Position numbers and translations under genes: made by a program
Part shown: piece after piece, positions 40,001-48,100 of the stretch
How positions within the stretch are numbered: the first letter of the stretch is position 1
Layout of the letters: each line of letters starts with the position of its first letter
The notes under the pieces: model-generated
Told to the model about the DNA's origin: nothing
What the model saw: only the letters and a program-made list of their open reading frames with translations
Database searches by the model: none
Source of the DNA: Rhodococcoides fascians A44A
Lineage (GTDB): Bacteria; Actinomycetota; Actinomycetes; Mycobacteriales; Mycobacteriaceae
Assembly (NCBI RefSeq): GCF_000760735.1
Contig: NZ_JMEX01000005.1
Coordinates: 1,146,592 to 1,210,591 of the forward strand
Direction of reading: 5' to 3'
Length of the DNA: 64,000 bases

Positions 40001-43000
40001 GGTTCGGGTAGTGCTCCACGATCCAGCTTTCCGGCGGAATTGACCGGGAACTCGTCGAGTTCGACGATCGCGGCCGGCACCATGTACGACGGCAGTTCAC
40101 GTCGTAGCGTCTCTCGCAGTTCGGCCGCGTCCACACGGTCGCTCGCCGGCGACGCGACGTAGAGCGCTATCCGGTCGTTGCGCACGACGGCAACTGCATC
40201 CGCGACGCCGGGAACGGTACGGGCGACAGCGTCGATCTCGCCCAGTTCGATACGCAGTCCTCGCAGCTTCACCTGGAAATCGGTTCGGCCGATGTACTCG
40301 AGGTCGCCTCGTTGGTTCCAGCGCACGAGGTCGCCGGTGCGATACATCCTCCCGCCGCCGAACGGATCGGCGAGGAACCGGTCGGCGGTCAGATCGGGTC
40401 GACCGTAGTACCCGCGCGCGATCTGCCGTCCGGACAGATACAGCTCACCTGCGACACCTACCGGTACCGGATGAAGACTGCCGTCGAGTACGTACGCAGC
40501 CGTGTTCCACACCGGGGTGCCGATGGGTACGGATGCGTCAGCTGGAGCTTCCGCGCCGGAGACCGAACGGGCCGTCGCGTGAACAGTGAATTCCGTTGGG
40601 CCGTAGAGGTTGTGCACCGAAGCGTCGGTCACTTTCGACAGTGCGGTCACCGTCGAGGTCGGCAAGGCCTCCCCGGCCAGTTGGATCAGGCGGAGAGCCG
40701 AGAGGTCGCGGCCGACCGACTCTCCCAGGAACGCACCGACCATCGACGGCACGAAGGACAGCGCGGTGATTCCCTCCGATTCGACCACATCCACCAGATA
40801 GGCCGGATCACGGTGACCGTCCGGAATCGCGACGACGAGTCGCGCCCCGGATGCGAGCGGTACGAACAACTCCCACACCGAGACGTCGAAGGTGAACGGC
40901 GTCTTCTGAAGCACCGAGTCCTGACTGCTGATCCCGTATTCGGCCGCGAACCACGCTGTCTGGTTCGCTGCGGCCGAATGCGATACGGCGACGCCCTTCG
41001 GCCTGCCGGTCGAACCGGAGGTGAACACGACGTAGGCGACGTTGTCGCCTCGGGGCGCTCGGCGATCGACGTCGGACAGCGGGGCGCCCGACAACTCGGA
41101 CAGACTCAGTCCGTCGAGGCGAACGGTCTCGGCGACTCCACCGGCCACATCGGCGTCGGACGTCGTCAGTACGACGGAGGCACGCGAGGTCTCGAGAATG
41201 TACCGGTTCCGTTCGGCCGGCTGGCTCGGGTCGATCGGTACGTACCCACCGCCGGCCTCGAGTGCCGCGTACACCGCGACCATCATGTCGAGCGAGCGTG
41301 GAATCGCAACCGCGACCAATACTTCCGGACCGACGCCCCGTCCGAGCAGGTACCGCGCGAGCCGAGCGACACGGGAGGCGAACTCGGCGTACGTCAGCGA
41401 TTCGTCACCGAACTGCAGTGCCTGCCCGTGCGGAGACTCCGCTACTGCCCGATGGAACCCGTCCAGCAGGGTGACGTCGGCGACGACGTGGTCGGTCGCA
41501 TTCCACTCGTGCAGCACCCGAGTCCGCTCGGACTCGTCGACGATGTCCACGGACGCCACCGGCAGATCGGGCGTCGAAACGGCCGAGTCCAGCACGAGGA
41601 GGAACCGTCGCGCCATGTCCGCGACCGTTGGTTCGTCGAAGAGATCGGTGGCGTAGGTCAGATCGAGCGACCACCCGTCCCCACGATCGGACACGGTCAC
41701 CTGCAGGTCCGTCTTCGCGACAGCGGTGTCGAACTCCACGCCTGACACCGTGAGACCGGGGAGCCGAAGATCGGTCGAACCGACGTTCTGGAACACCAGG
41801 AGGACCTGGAAGAGCGGATGACGGGCCTGCGACCGAGCCGGGTCCAGAACCTCGACGAGTCGCTCGAACGGTACGTCCGCGTGCGCGAAGGCGTCGAGAT
41901 CGGTGTCTCGGACGGAATTCAACAACTCGGTGAAGCTCCGGCGGTCCTGAACGTCGGCTCGCAACACCAACGTGTTGACGAACATGCCGACCAACTCGTC
42001 GAGTACCTGCTCCCCTCGTCCCGCCACCGGGGTCCCGACCACGATGTCCGACGTGCCCGACAGCTTCGCCAGCAACACCGAGAGTGCGGCGTGCACCACC
42101 ATGAACGGGGTAGCGCCTCGGCCCGAGGCCAAAGTCTCGACCCTGCGCCGCATCTCGGCGTCGACGAAGGCCGAGTAGTTCGCGCCGCGGCCCGACGCCA
42201 CGGCCGGTCGACGTCGGTCCGAGGGCAGATCGAGTTGGACCGGACTATCGGCGAGTGCGCCGATCCAGAATCGTTCCTGTTCGGCGATGAGCGAGTTCGG
42301 ATCGTCGTCCGATCCGAGTACCTCTCGCTGCCACAGCGAATAATCGGCGTACTGCACCTCGAGTGGCGCCCATTCCGGCGCCGCCCCTGCTGTGCGTGCC
42401 ACGTATGCGGACACGATGTCCCGGGTGAGCGGAACCATCGAAAAACCGTCTGCTGCAATGTGATGCGCGACCACGACGAGTACGTGTTCGCTCGACTCCA
42501 GTTCCAACAGTGTCAACCGGACGGGAACCTCGGACGTCACGTCGAAGCCTGCCGACACCAGCTCGACGACTCGGTCCAGAACGGTCTGCTCACTCACGAC
42601 GACGGTCTCGAGTTCCGGAGTGCGGTCACCCATGTCCGCGACGACCTGACGGCCCACACCGTCGGTGTCGGGGTACAGCGTTCGAAGCACCTCGTGGCGT
42701 TGGACCACGTCCTCGACTGCCGTGGTCAGCGCATCCTTGTCCAATTCGCCGGACAACCGGATCGCGACGGGGATGTTGTCGACGGCCGACGTCGGGTCCA
42801 GTCGATTGAGAAACCACATGCGCTGCTGTGCCATCGACAGGGGGACGACGTCGGGGCGTTCACGTCGAGTCAGGGGCACGGAGGTGGCCGATGTTCCCGA
42901 CGCCAGGGCACTCTCCACCGACGCGGCGAGTCCCGCAGCCGTCGGAGTGTCGAAGAAACCGCGGACGTCGACCTTGACCTTCGAGTCCGCGTTGACGCGA

Positions 43001-45009
43001 GCGACCGCGCGCGTCGCGCTCAGGGAGTTGCCGCCCAGAGCGAAGAAATCGTCGTCGACGCCTACTCGGTCGACACCGAGAACGTCCTCGAACACGGCGA
43101 CGATCGCGCGCTCGACGTCGTTCTCGGGGGCGCGGTACTCGGTCGCCAGGTCCGCGGAGCCGGGCACGGGAAGTGCCTTACGATCGAGCTTTCCGCTGGC
43201 GTTCAGCGGAAACTCGTCGAGCGCGACGAACACGGCCGGCACCATGTAGTCCGGCAACGTGCCGCGAATTCCGGCCGCCAACTGCTCGGAATCCGCCGTG
43301 CCCGTCGAGGTGACGACGTACGCCACCAATCTGTCGTCGACTCCGTTGTCGGACTCGTCGGAGACGACGACCACCACGGCCTGGCGAACCTCGCCCAGCG
43401 TGAGCAGCGCTGCCTCGATCTCGCCGAGCTCGATACGCAGACCGCGAAGTTTGACCTGGAAGTCGGTGCGTCCGAGGTAATCCAGCACCCCGTCGTTGTT
43501 CCACCGCACGAGGTCGCCGGTGCGGTACATCCGCTCGCCGGACGAGGAGTTCACGTTCGCGACGAAGCGGTCGGCCGTCAGATCCGGGCGGCCCAGGTAC
43601 CCACGCGCCAATTGCACACCCGACAGATAGAGCTCACCCGGTACCCCGGGCGGCGTCGGGTTCAAGCCTTCGTCGAGTACGTGCAGTTCGGTGCGCGGCA
43701 CCGCCGATCCGATCGGAACGGACACCGCGTCGGCACTGTCGGTCCGGTGGAAGGTCACGTCGACGGCGGCCTCGGTCGGACCGTAGAGGTTGTGCAGTTC
43801 CGCGTCGAACAGCTCGTGGAACCGGCGAGCGGAGCTGGCCGGAAGTGCCTCGCCGGACGCGAACACCTGCTTCAGTGCCGGCAGGCTGTCTCGCTCGTCC
43901 GAACCGTCGAACTGGCCGAGAAAGACCGTCAACATCGAGGGCACGAAGTGAGTCGTGGTCACCCCGTGCGCACGCATCGTGTCGGCGATGTAGGCGGGGT
44001 CGCGATGACCGTCCGGCGCCGCGATCACCAACCGTGCCCCTGCCTGCAGCGGCCAGAAGAACTCCCACACCGATACGTCGAACGTGAACGGTGTCTTCTG
44101 CAGAACGACGTCGGCGTCGGACAACGGGTACGCTGCCTGTCGCCAATCGAGGTTCGCCACGATTGCTTCGTGCGAGACGGCGACACCTTTGGGTCGTCCC
44201 GTGGAGCCGGAGGTGAAGATGACGTAGGCGGTGTTGCTCGGACGTGCCGGGCCGAACGGCCGCTCGGCGTCGGTCAACGGGTCGGACGAGTAGTCGTCGA
44301 GCGGCTCGGTGTCCACCGACAGAACCGGGATGCCGTCCGGCAGCGCCACGTGCTCCCCCGACGAGGTGAGCACGAGCAGCGGCTCGGCGATGCCGACGAC
44401 GTAGGCGATTCTCTCCGCAGGGTGACCCGGATCGATGGGGACGTAGGCGCCGCCCGCCTCGACGATCGCGTACATCGCGACCACAAGGTCCACGGAGCGG
44501 GAGATGGACAGGCCGACTCGAACATCGGGGCCGACCCCCAGTTCGACGAGTCGGCGAGCCAAGCGATCGACGTGAGAGGAGAATTCGCCGTACGTCAGGG
44601 TCCGGCCGTCGAATTCGAGGGCAACGGCGTCCGGAGTGCGGTCCGCGCGATCGCGGAAACGGGTGGCCAAGGTGACGTGTTCCCCCACACCCGTCTGTAG
44701 GGAGTCCGAGCCGAGAACCGAACGCACGTCGCTCACGATTGCGGCGACGACGGACTCCAGACCACCGTCGGCCGACTCGACGGCTCCCGGAGCGAGCGTC
44801 GACAGCGCAAGCGGAACGAGGGCGTCGGCGCCGAGAACCCCGCCCATGGCAGCATCCAGATTCGTCAGCTCCAGTTGGACGGCACCGTAGGACACGACAT
44901 TGCCGCCGATGTCGACGGTCCTGTCGGGCTCGGCCGCGACGACACGGTCGACGAGCCCAGGTAGATCTTCGATCGCCGTCGAGTGCGAACCGGATCCACC
45001 AGACACCAT
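31075..45009 (-). CDS. NRPS subunit S2: head-(A-PCP-C)x4-pseudo-A
   Basis: The 4644-residue synthetase has the same plan as S5. Order: head 15-101; A1 112-613, PCP 660, C 724-1157; A2 1177-1674, PCP 1711, C 1774-2207; A3 2234-2727, PCP 2772, C 2834-3274; A4 3297-3784, PCP 3827, C 3891-4321; degenerate A 4355-4644. Pocket residues: A1 and A4 DVWHFSLVDK (serine); A2 DVWSQALVHK and A3 DVWDFILVSK, neither of which I can assign. The third C domain has AYHIAADG: Tyr replaces the first His of HHxxxDG while the catalytic His remains. The start is well supported by AGGAGG eight bases before the ATG at 45009. It probably takes its donor from the S1 tail end and passes the chain to a basic-tailed subunit (S3 or S4). 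Confidence 0.93.
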   Translation of the reverse strand: MVSGGSGSHSTAIEDLPGLVDRVVAAEPDRTVDIGGNVVSYGAVQLELTNLDAAMGGVLGADALVPLALSTLAPGAVESADGGLESVVAAIVSDVRSVLGSDSLQTGVGEHVTLATRFRDRADRTPDAVALEFDGRTLTYGEFSSHVDRLARRLVELGVGPDVRVGLSISRSVDLVVAMYAIVEAGGAYVPIDPGHPAERIAYVVGIAEPLLVLTSSGEHVALPDGIPVLSVDTEPLDDYSSDPLTDAERPFGPARPSNTAYVIFTSGSTGRPKGVAVSHEAIVANLDWRQAAYPLSDADVVLQKTPFTFDVSVWEFFWPLQAGARLVIAAPDGHRDPAYIADTMRAHGVTTTHFVPSMLTVFLGQFDGSDERDSLPALKQVFASGEALPASSARRFHELFDAELHNLYGPTEAAVDVTFHRTDSADAVSVPIGSAVPRTELHVLDEGLNPTPPGVPGELYLSGVQLARGYLGRPDLTADRFVANVNSSSGERMYRTGDLVRWNNDGVLDYLGRTDFQVKLRGLRIELGEIEAALLTLGEVRQAVVVVVSDESDNGVDDRLVAYVVTSTGTADSEQLAAGIRGTLPDYMVPAVFVALDEFPLNASGKLDRKALPVPGSADLATEYRAPENDVERAIVAVFEDVLGVDRVGVDDDFFALGGNSLSATRAVARVNADSKVKVDVRGFFDTPTAAGLAASVESALASGTSATSVPLTRRERPDVVPLSMAQQRMWFLNRLDPTSAVDNIPVAIRLSGELDKDALTTAVEDVVQRHEVLRTLYPDTDGVGRQVVADMGDRTPELETVVVSEQTVLDRVVELVSAGFDVTSEVPVRLTLLELESSEHVLVVVAHHIAADGFSMVPLTRDIVSAYVARTAGAAPEWAPLEVQYADYSLWQREVLGSDDDPNSLIAEQERFWIGALADSPVQLDLPSDRRRPAVASGRGANYSAFVDAEMRRRVETLASGRGATPFMVVHAALSVLLAKLSGTSDIVVGTPVAGRGEQVLDELVGMFVNTLVLRADVQDRRSFTELLNSVRDTDLDAFAHADVPFERLVEVLDPARSQARHPLFQVLLVFQNVGSTDLRLPGLTVSGVEFDTAVAKTDLQVTVSDRGDGWSLDLTYATDLFDEPTVADMARRFLLVLDSAVSTPDLPVASVDIVDESERTRVLHEWNATDHVVADVTLLDGFHRAVAESPHGQALQFGDESLTYAEFASRVARLARYLLGRGVGPEVLVAVAIPRSLDMMVAVYAALEAGGGYVPIDPSQPAERNRYILETSRASVVLTTSDADVAGGVAETVRLDGLSLSELSGAPLSDVDRRAPRGDNVAYVVFTSGSTGRPKGVAVSHSAAANQTAWFAAEYGISSQDSVLQKTPFTFDVSVWELFVPLASGARLVVAIPDGHRDPAYLVDVVESEGITALSFVPSMVGAFLGESVGRDLSALRLIQLAGEALPTSTVTALSKVTDASVHNLYGPTEFTVHATARSVSGAEAPADASVPIGTPVWNTAAYVLDGSLHPVPVGVAGELYLSGRQIARGYYGRPDLTADRFLADPFGGGRMYRTGDLVRWNQRGDLEYIGRTDFQVKLRGLRIELGEIDAVARTVPGVADAVAVVRNDRIALYVASPASDRVDAAELRETLRRELPSYMVPAAIVELDEFPVNSAGKLDRGALPEPQVEAAEFRAPSTPVEEIVASVFGEVLGAERVGVDDDFFALGGNSLIATRVVSRLGAALNTTVPVRLMFETSTVAALATRIESEASGGARVPLVPRPRPDRVPLSLAQQRMWFLNRLDTESAVNNIPVAIRLSGLLDRHALHVAVADVLARHESLRTVYPEVDGVGSQEVVPTRAVIPDLAPIPIDADELPAAIEETVLAGFDVTGRAPFRASLFEVSSTEHVLVFVVHHIAADGYSLGPLTRDVVRAYTARAAGLDTDWEPLAVQYADYTLWQREVLGSEDDPNSIISAQKDYWQSALAGLPAQLDLPFDRRRPAVASNRGRTHRFEVSGELRASVERTAQEHRATPFMVVHAALSVLLARLSATSDIAIGAPIAGRGDAALDDMIGMFVNTLVLRTDVDTAASFEDLLDTVRRTDLAAFANADLPFERLVEILDPARSAARHPLFQVALFFQNLGRSSLELPNLSVSAVDFDAGIAKFDLQVAVSEPVDGNGWSVEFAYATDLFDPASVETLERRFLRVLEQITDEPTVIVGDIELVAADEAELLVAGWNETGRTVDDAMLLDRFADAARETPNAVAVVYEDDSLTYGEFAARVDELARVLVDAGAGPDALVAIAMRRSIDLVVGMYAVLRAGAGFVPIDPDHPVERIDYILGAAQPVCVLVRGRDLFTPPGAVRVIDVDSAPAEFRGGKDVVLPRSRVSAESVAYVIFTSGSTGRPKGVAVSHRAIVNQMEWMQSEYSLDASDVYLQKTATTFDVSLWGFFLPLRVGAQLVLATPDGHRDPRYLAEVISQRHVTVTDFVPTMLSVFASAVGRAALRSVQQIFVIGEALPGEAVRDFARVSDARVHNLYGPTEAAVSITYADVTDTAIGSAVTIGRPEWNSAVYVLDSRLRPVPVGVPGELYLAGVQLARGYHGRVDLTVDRFVANPFVSRSSSASSRMYRTGDLVVWQSDGTLEYIGRTDFQVKFRGQRIELGEIEAALAAHPRVGLSAAAVVQTNTGDQLVGYVVPASAEDTDIDIDELRDSLAEALPRYMIPGAILTLDEFPLNTSGKLDRKALPAPTVHATQFRAPRTPIEEIVADVFADVLGLERVGLDDDFFELGGNSLVATQLVSRLGVALDSRVPVRMVFDASSVESLAARVESGSGARPALTPRPRPDRIPLSPAQQRMWFLNRLEPESAVNNIPAAVRLSGALDVDVLRAAIDDVVARHESLRTVYPESSGTGIQVVLPATAVRPDFRVEQVSEADVVSAVTTIVSEGFDVTRSVPVRIRLLDLGDDEYVLVVVAYHIAADGFSMMPLIRDVVTAYVARGAGDEPGWSPLPVQYADYTLWQREVLGSSDDPTSPMAAQERYWLERLRDAPDEPALPVDRSRPAVASGRGAAHRFTIDAKTVAAIDTVATRAGVTPFMVVHGALAVLLSRVSGESDVVVGTPIAGRGEAELDDVIGMFVNTLVLRTPVAGTSTFVELLKVVRETDLSAFAHADVPFERVVEVLDPPRVGGRHPLTQVLLTFQNFASTSFSLPGLKASSIDFDAAVAKMDLQVTVGEPTAGLDGAPVREAEIVYATDLFDASTIELLTAQFVTVLGAVAADPSVVVGDIDLVDDAERSRLLVELNSTDHDLDPSATLVSMFESRVSISPNAVALTYEGESVAYGELDSRANRLARYLVERGVGPGGTVAVAVGRSIELMVGIYAVLKAGAAYVPVDPSQPTERISYILDTAATALTLTTTRDRGELAGDDVVVLDDVDTTVHPDRPLTDAERTGALTPRDPAYVLFTSGSTGKPKGVVVEHRSIVNRLVWMQDEYELTVDDTVVQKTPTTFDVSVWELFWPLQIGARLVIARPDGHRDPKYVAELIAAERVSVAHFVPSMLGVFAAEPSAASDRSLRIVFSSGEALPTSTARALAEVLPSTRLVNLYGPTEAAVDVTFHEVSEADIAAVPIGRPVYNTQVYVLDARLNAVGVGAVGELYLGGVQLARGYSSRPDLTADRFVANPFGVDGARLYRTGDLVRWNSAGEIEYIGRSDFQVKLRGLRIELGEIESSVLQSDSAGQAVVLVRGDRLVAYVVPAAGRVVDVDAIRRTVAESLPEYMVPAAFVVLDEFPLGSAGKLDRKALPDPAPQLSEFREPTSEAQVTVASVFTEVLGLERVGLDDNFFDLGGNSLIATQVVSRVGAALDASIPVRTLFDFSTVESFAAAVESLAGTGSRAPLVATERPARLPLSLAQQRMWVLSTIDPESSAYNIPLAVRLTGELNRDALAAAIGDVVARHETLRTTYPSDTDGPEQKILSSQEVVFDLRPTVVDGEEEAFEAVAQLVLGGFDVAATVPVRVGLVQLSPTEHVLALVVHHISADGASIAPLARDVMVAYSARTQGTPPMWTALPVQYADFALWQRQVLGDTTVGGSPASTQLDYWKQTLSGIPEAVDLPTDRPRPPTQSMRGHSTPFHVDPAAQAGLIDFARDRGTSLFMVVHAGLAVLLGRLSGSSDIVVGTPVAGRGAAELDDLVGMFVNTLALRTHVDFGGTFSGLVDDVRTVDLGAFSNADLPFEEIVDAVVPARSQARHPIFQVALSFQNLERVKLELPGLSVEGLEAGELGAKFDLQFTVESRMDDAGEPAGLFGSLLYATDLFDEQTAASFADRLTRILEAVASDPFVIVGDIEIMSDEERARTDAQTTSAGANDATAVAVERSLPQVIGSVVELDPEAPAVVDNGDEMSYIDIEGRSSALARVLVDRGVGPGDRVVVDVAMSVDWVVTVLAVVFAGAAVVVSEADTPASVLGTSADATWVIGTSASDMAVSQKSDGAQLVALDDPAVSEAVQSASRRPIAYSARTRLLAVDDAAVVVVDDRATEPFVIAQSELVASLLAADARLSMTFESRVLADVAAGPLWHLSTLLSSALVGAAWVVPAADVSLSDAVLDDWVTHAFVTADRVEELAEEESEDLQFVVLVDAPTENETSARAIGEARVTAGEQAFGRH
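31078..31947 (-). other. Degenerate adenylation domain at S2 C-terminus (docking candidate)
   Basis: The last 290 residues begin like an A domain (LPQVIGSVVELDPEAPAVV, then LARVLVDRGVGPGDRV and AVVFAGAAV). The ATP-binding core is replaced (AVVVVDDRATEPFVIAQSEL in place of [10 protein letters not shown]...), and the chain stops after the VTHAFVTAD segment that precedes the substrate pocket. A strongly acidic stretch, EELAEEESEDLQ, lies near the end. It matches the S5 C-terminal fragment segment by segment (LDDWVTH against VDDTWATH). Confidence 0.75.
44707..44967 (-). other. S2 N-terminal head element (docking candidate)
   Basis: Residues 15-101 of S2 run DLPGLV ... SYGAVQLELTNLDAAMGGVLGADALV ... 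LSTLAPG, a shrunken A-domain start that precedes a complete A domain. It is homologous to the S5 head at the same distance from the start Met, and to the C-terminal tail of S1. Confidence 0.65.
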
Positions 45010-45154
45010 CTACTTCTCCTCCTGATCACGACACGCGTCGAATACCCGGTCGATTATCCCTACTCCCACGACAGCAGCCGACGTCCCCCTCTCCCGCCGA
45101 GGAATTACTCGGTGGGGACGTCAGCTGACGTCGTGGGTCAGCTGTCGTCGTGGG
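45010..45154 (-). repeat. S1-S2 intergenic tandem repeat and nested palindromes
   Basis: A 17-bp unit, GTCAGCTG[AT]CGTCGTGG with one mismatch, is repeated head to tail at 45120-45136 and 45137-45153 and starts a third time at 45154. The first copy sits in a perfect 16-bp palindrome GACGTCAGCTGACGTC (45117-45132). A larger stem pairs GACGTCCCC (45080-45088) with GGGGACGTC (45114-45122) and encloses CCGAG-GAATTA-CTCGG. No T-run follows, so this is more likely a regulatory or RNA-stability element than a terminator. AGGAGG before 45009 is the S2 ribosome site. Confidence 0.6.
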
Positions 45155-48100
45155 TCAGGGGCCGACTACGTCCTCGGCCGCGGAAATCATCGTCGCTACC
45201 GCTTCCGCGTACCCCTGAGCACCGAGCGCAGGGAGGATTCCAGGCACCAACTGCGACAGAGCAACGGTGACCAACGCCTCGGGCTTGAGGGTCGCACCCA
45301 TCGCCTTGGACACCGACGCGAGCTTGTCCGACAACTCCTCGAACGAGATCTCACGCCCCTCGTGCGCCAGAACCGTCGCCGCAGGGCTCACCGACGCAGC
45401 CTCCGACACCAGCGACGGAAGGTCGTCCACTGTCCGCGGAGCCCGTTTCGGTGTCAGCGCCGCACGTTCCGACTCCGTCAGGATGTCGATCGATCGAAGC
45501 GTCACGGACGGATCCTGGGTGACCGTGTCGAGGATGCGCCGGAACCTGTCCGCGATCTTCTCGACGGTCGATCTCGTGAAGATCGAGGTCGCGTAGTTCA
45601 GCAGCGCCCGGACGTCGGTGAGCGCACCGAACTCGTCGAACTGCTCGATCGCAGTCAACTGCAGGTCGAACTTGGCTTGATCCTCGTCTGCCGCCAGGGT
45701 CGACACCTCGAGCCCGGGAAGCTCGAACGTGCCGCTGACAGCGTTCTGGAACGTCAGCATCACCTGGAAAAGCGGCGAATACGCACTGGATCGCGTTCTA
45801 CCCATCTGCTCGACGAGCCGCTCGAACGGCACGTCGGCGTTGCCGAAGGCCGCCAGGTCGCGGTCACGCGTGTCCGCCAACAACTCGGAGAACGTCGACC
45901 CTCCCTGCACGGACGAACGCAACACCAAGGTGTTGACGAACATGCCGACCAGATCGTCGAGGGCTTCCTCGCCTCGGCCCGCCGTCGGCGTTCCGACAGC
46001 GATGTCGTCGGTGCCGCTGAGCCTGGCCAGCAGCACCGCCAACGCACTGTGGACCACCATGAAGACGGTCGCGTTGTGCTCGCGAGCGGTCTTCTCGATA
46101 CGCCCCGCGATATCGGCACCGAGCGTGAACTCGTACGCCTCACCGATCGTCGACTGCCTCGCCGGTCGCGGATGATCGGTCGGCAAGGGCAACAAGTCCG
46201 GAAGCCCGGCCAACTCACGAGTCCAGAACGCGAGCTGCCCACCGAGTGCACTGTCCGGGTCGTCCTCACTACCGAGCACCTCGCGCTGCCACAGGCTGAA
46301 GTCCGCGTACTGCACCGGCAACGGTGCCCACTGCGGAGCATCCCCCGCGGCACGAGAGGTGTACGCGAGCATCACGTCGCGGATGAGCGGGCGCATCGAG
46401 AACCCGTCTGCCGTGATGTGATGCGCAACGAGCGCGAACACGTGATCGGTGTCGGACAAGGCGAAGAGAGCCGCACGAACCGGCACCTCGCTCGTCACGT
46501 CGAAGCCTTCACCGAGGATCGCGCCGACGCGGCCGAAGACGTCGCTCTCCGTGACGGGAATCGGCGTCAGATCCGGCAGAGCGTCCGACACCGAGCCGAT
46601 CAGCTGGATCGGTCCGTCCTCACTGTCCGGGTACCGCGTCCGGAGCACTTCGTGACGTTCGATCACATCGGCCATGGCGGCTGCGAACGCTGCCGTGTTC
46701 AGCGCACCGGTGAACCGCACGGCTGCCGGGATGTTGTACGCAGCCGACGAGGTGTCCACCTGATTGATGGTCCACATCCGTTGCTGCGCAAGCGACAGCG
46801 GAACCGCGTCCGGCCGGATGCGCGGAGCGAGCGGAACCCGCGCCCCGCCACCGACGAGTGGCTGAACCCGTGCGGCCAGCGCCTCCACCGACGACGCTTC
46901 GAAGATCGTCCGCACCGGAATGCGGGTATCGAGGGCTGCGCCCAGTCTGGACACCACCTGCGTCGCGATCAGGGAGTTTCCGCCCAGTGCGAAGAAGTCG
47001 TCGTCCAACCCGACACGAGCGAGACCGAGCACGTCGGACAGCGTTCGTGCGACGACTTCCTCGATGGGATTGGTCGGGGCCCTGAACTCCCCGACGGTCG
47101 TCTCCGGCTCCGGCAGTGCTGCGCGATCGAGCTTGCCGTTGGCGTTCAGCGGCAACGCATCCAGCATCACGTACACCGACGGAACCATGTACGACGGGAG
47201 GATTCGGGTCAGCTCGATCCGAATCGTCTCGGCATCTGTGCCGTCTTCGCCCCCGGCGAGGTTCGGCACGACGTACGCCACCAGCTGGTCACCGGTGCGT
47301 CCGTCGTTGTAGACGGTCACGGCGGTGTCGCGAACGGAATCGAGTCCGCGCAAGGCAGATTCGATTTCACCGAGTTCGATGCGGTATCCGCGAACCTTGA
47401 CCTGGAAGTCCGCACGCTCGATGTACTCCAGCTCACCCGAGCGCGTCCACCGCACGATGTCGCCCGTTCGGTACATACGTTCCGAGCTCGCATACGGATT
47501 TGCGACGAATCGATCGGCTGTCAGATCGACCCGACCGTGGTAGCCACGCGCCAGCTGAGATCCCGCCAGGTAGAGCTCACCGCTGACGCCGACGGGAACG
47601 GGCTGCAGACGCGCATCGAGAACGTGAACCCGACTGTTCCACTCCGGTTTTCCGATCGGAACCGTCGTGGTGTCACCGTCGACGACGCGGTGCGAGGTGA
47701 TCGACACCGCCGCCTCGGTGGGCCCGTACAGGTTGTACAGCTCCGCGGAACTCGCCTTCTTCAGCGCCGACGCGGTCGCCGCGGGCAGTGCTTCACCGAT
47801 CGCCAGGACTCGCCGCAGCGTCGGTGGCAGTGCACCGTCGGACACCGTGGTCAGCATCGACAACATCGACGGCACCACGTGCAGTGTCGTCACCTCGTGG
47901 TCACGGAGCAGACCCAGCAGGTAGTCCGGATCACGGTGACCGTCGGCCGAGGCGATCACCATGGATGCACCGACGGTGAGGGCGGACCAGAACTCCCACA
48001 CCGAGAGGTCGAACGTCGCAACGGTTTTCAGCAGCACCGAATCCGACGAGTTCATCCCGAATTCCGCGTGTTTCCACACCAACTGGTTGACGATGGCGCC

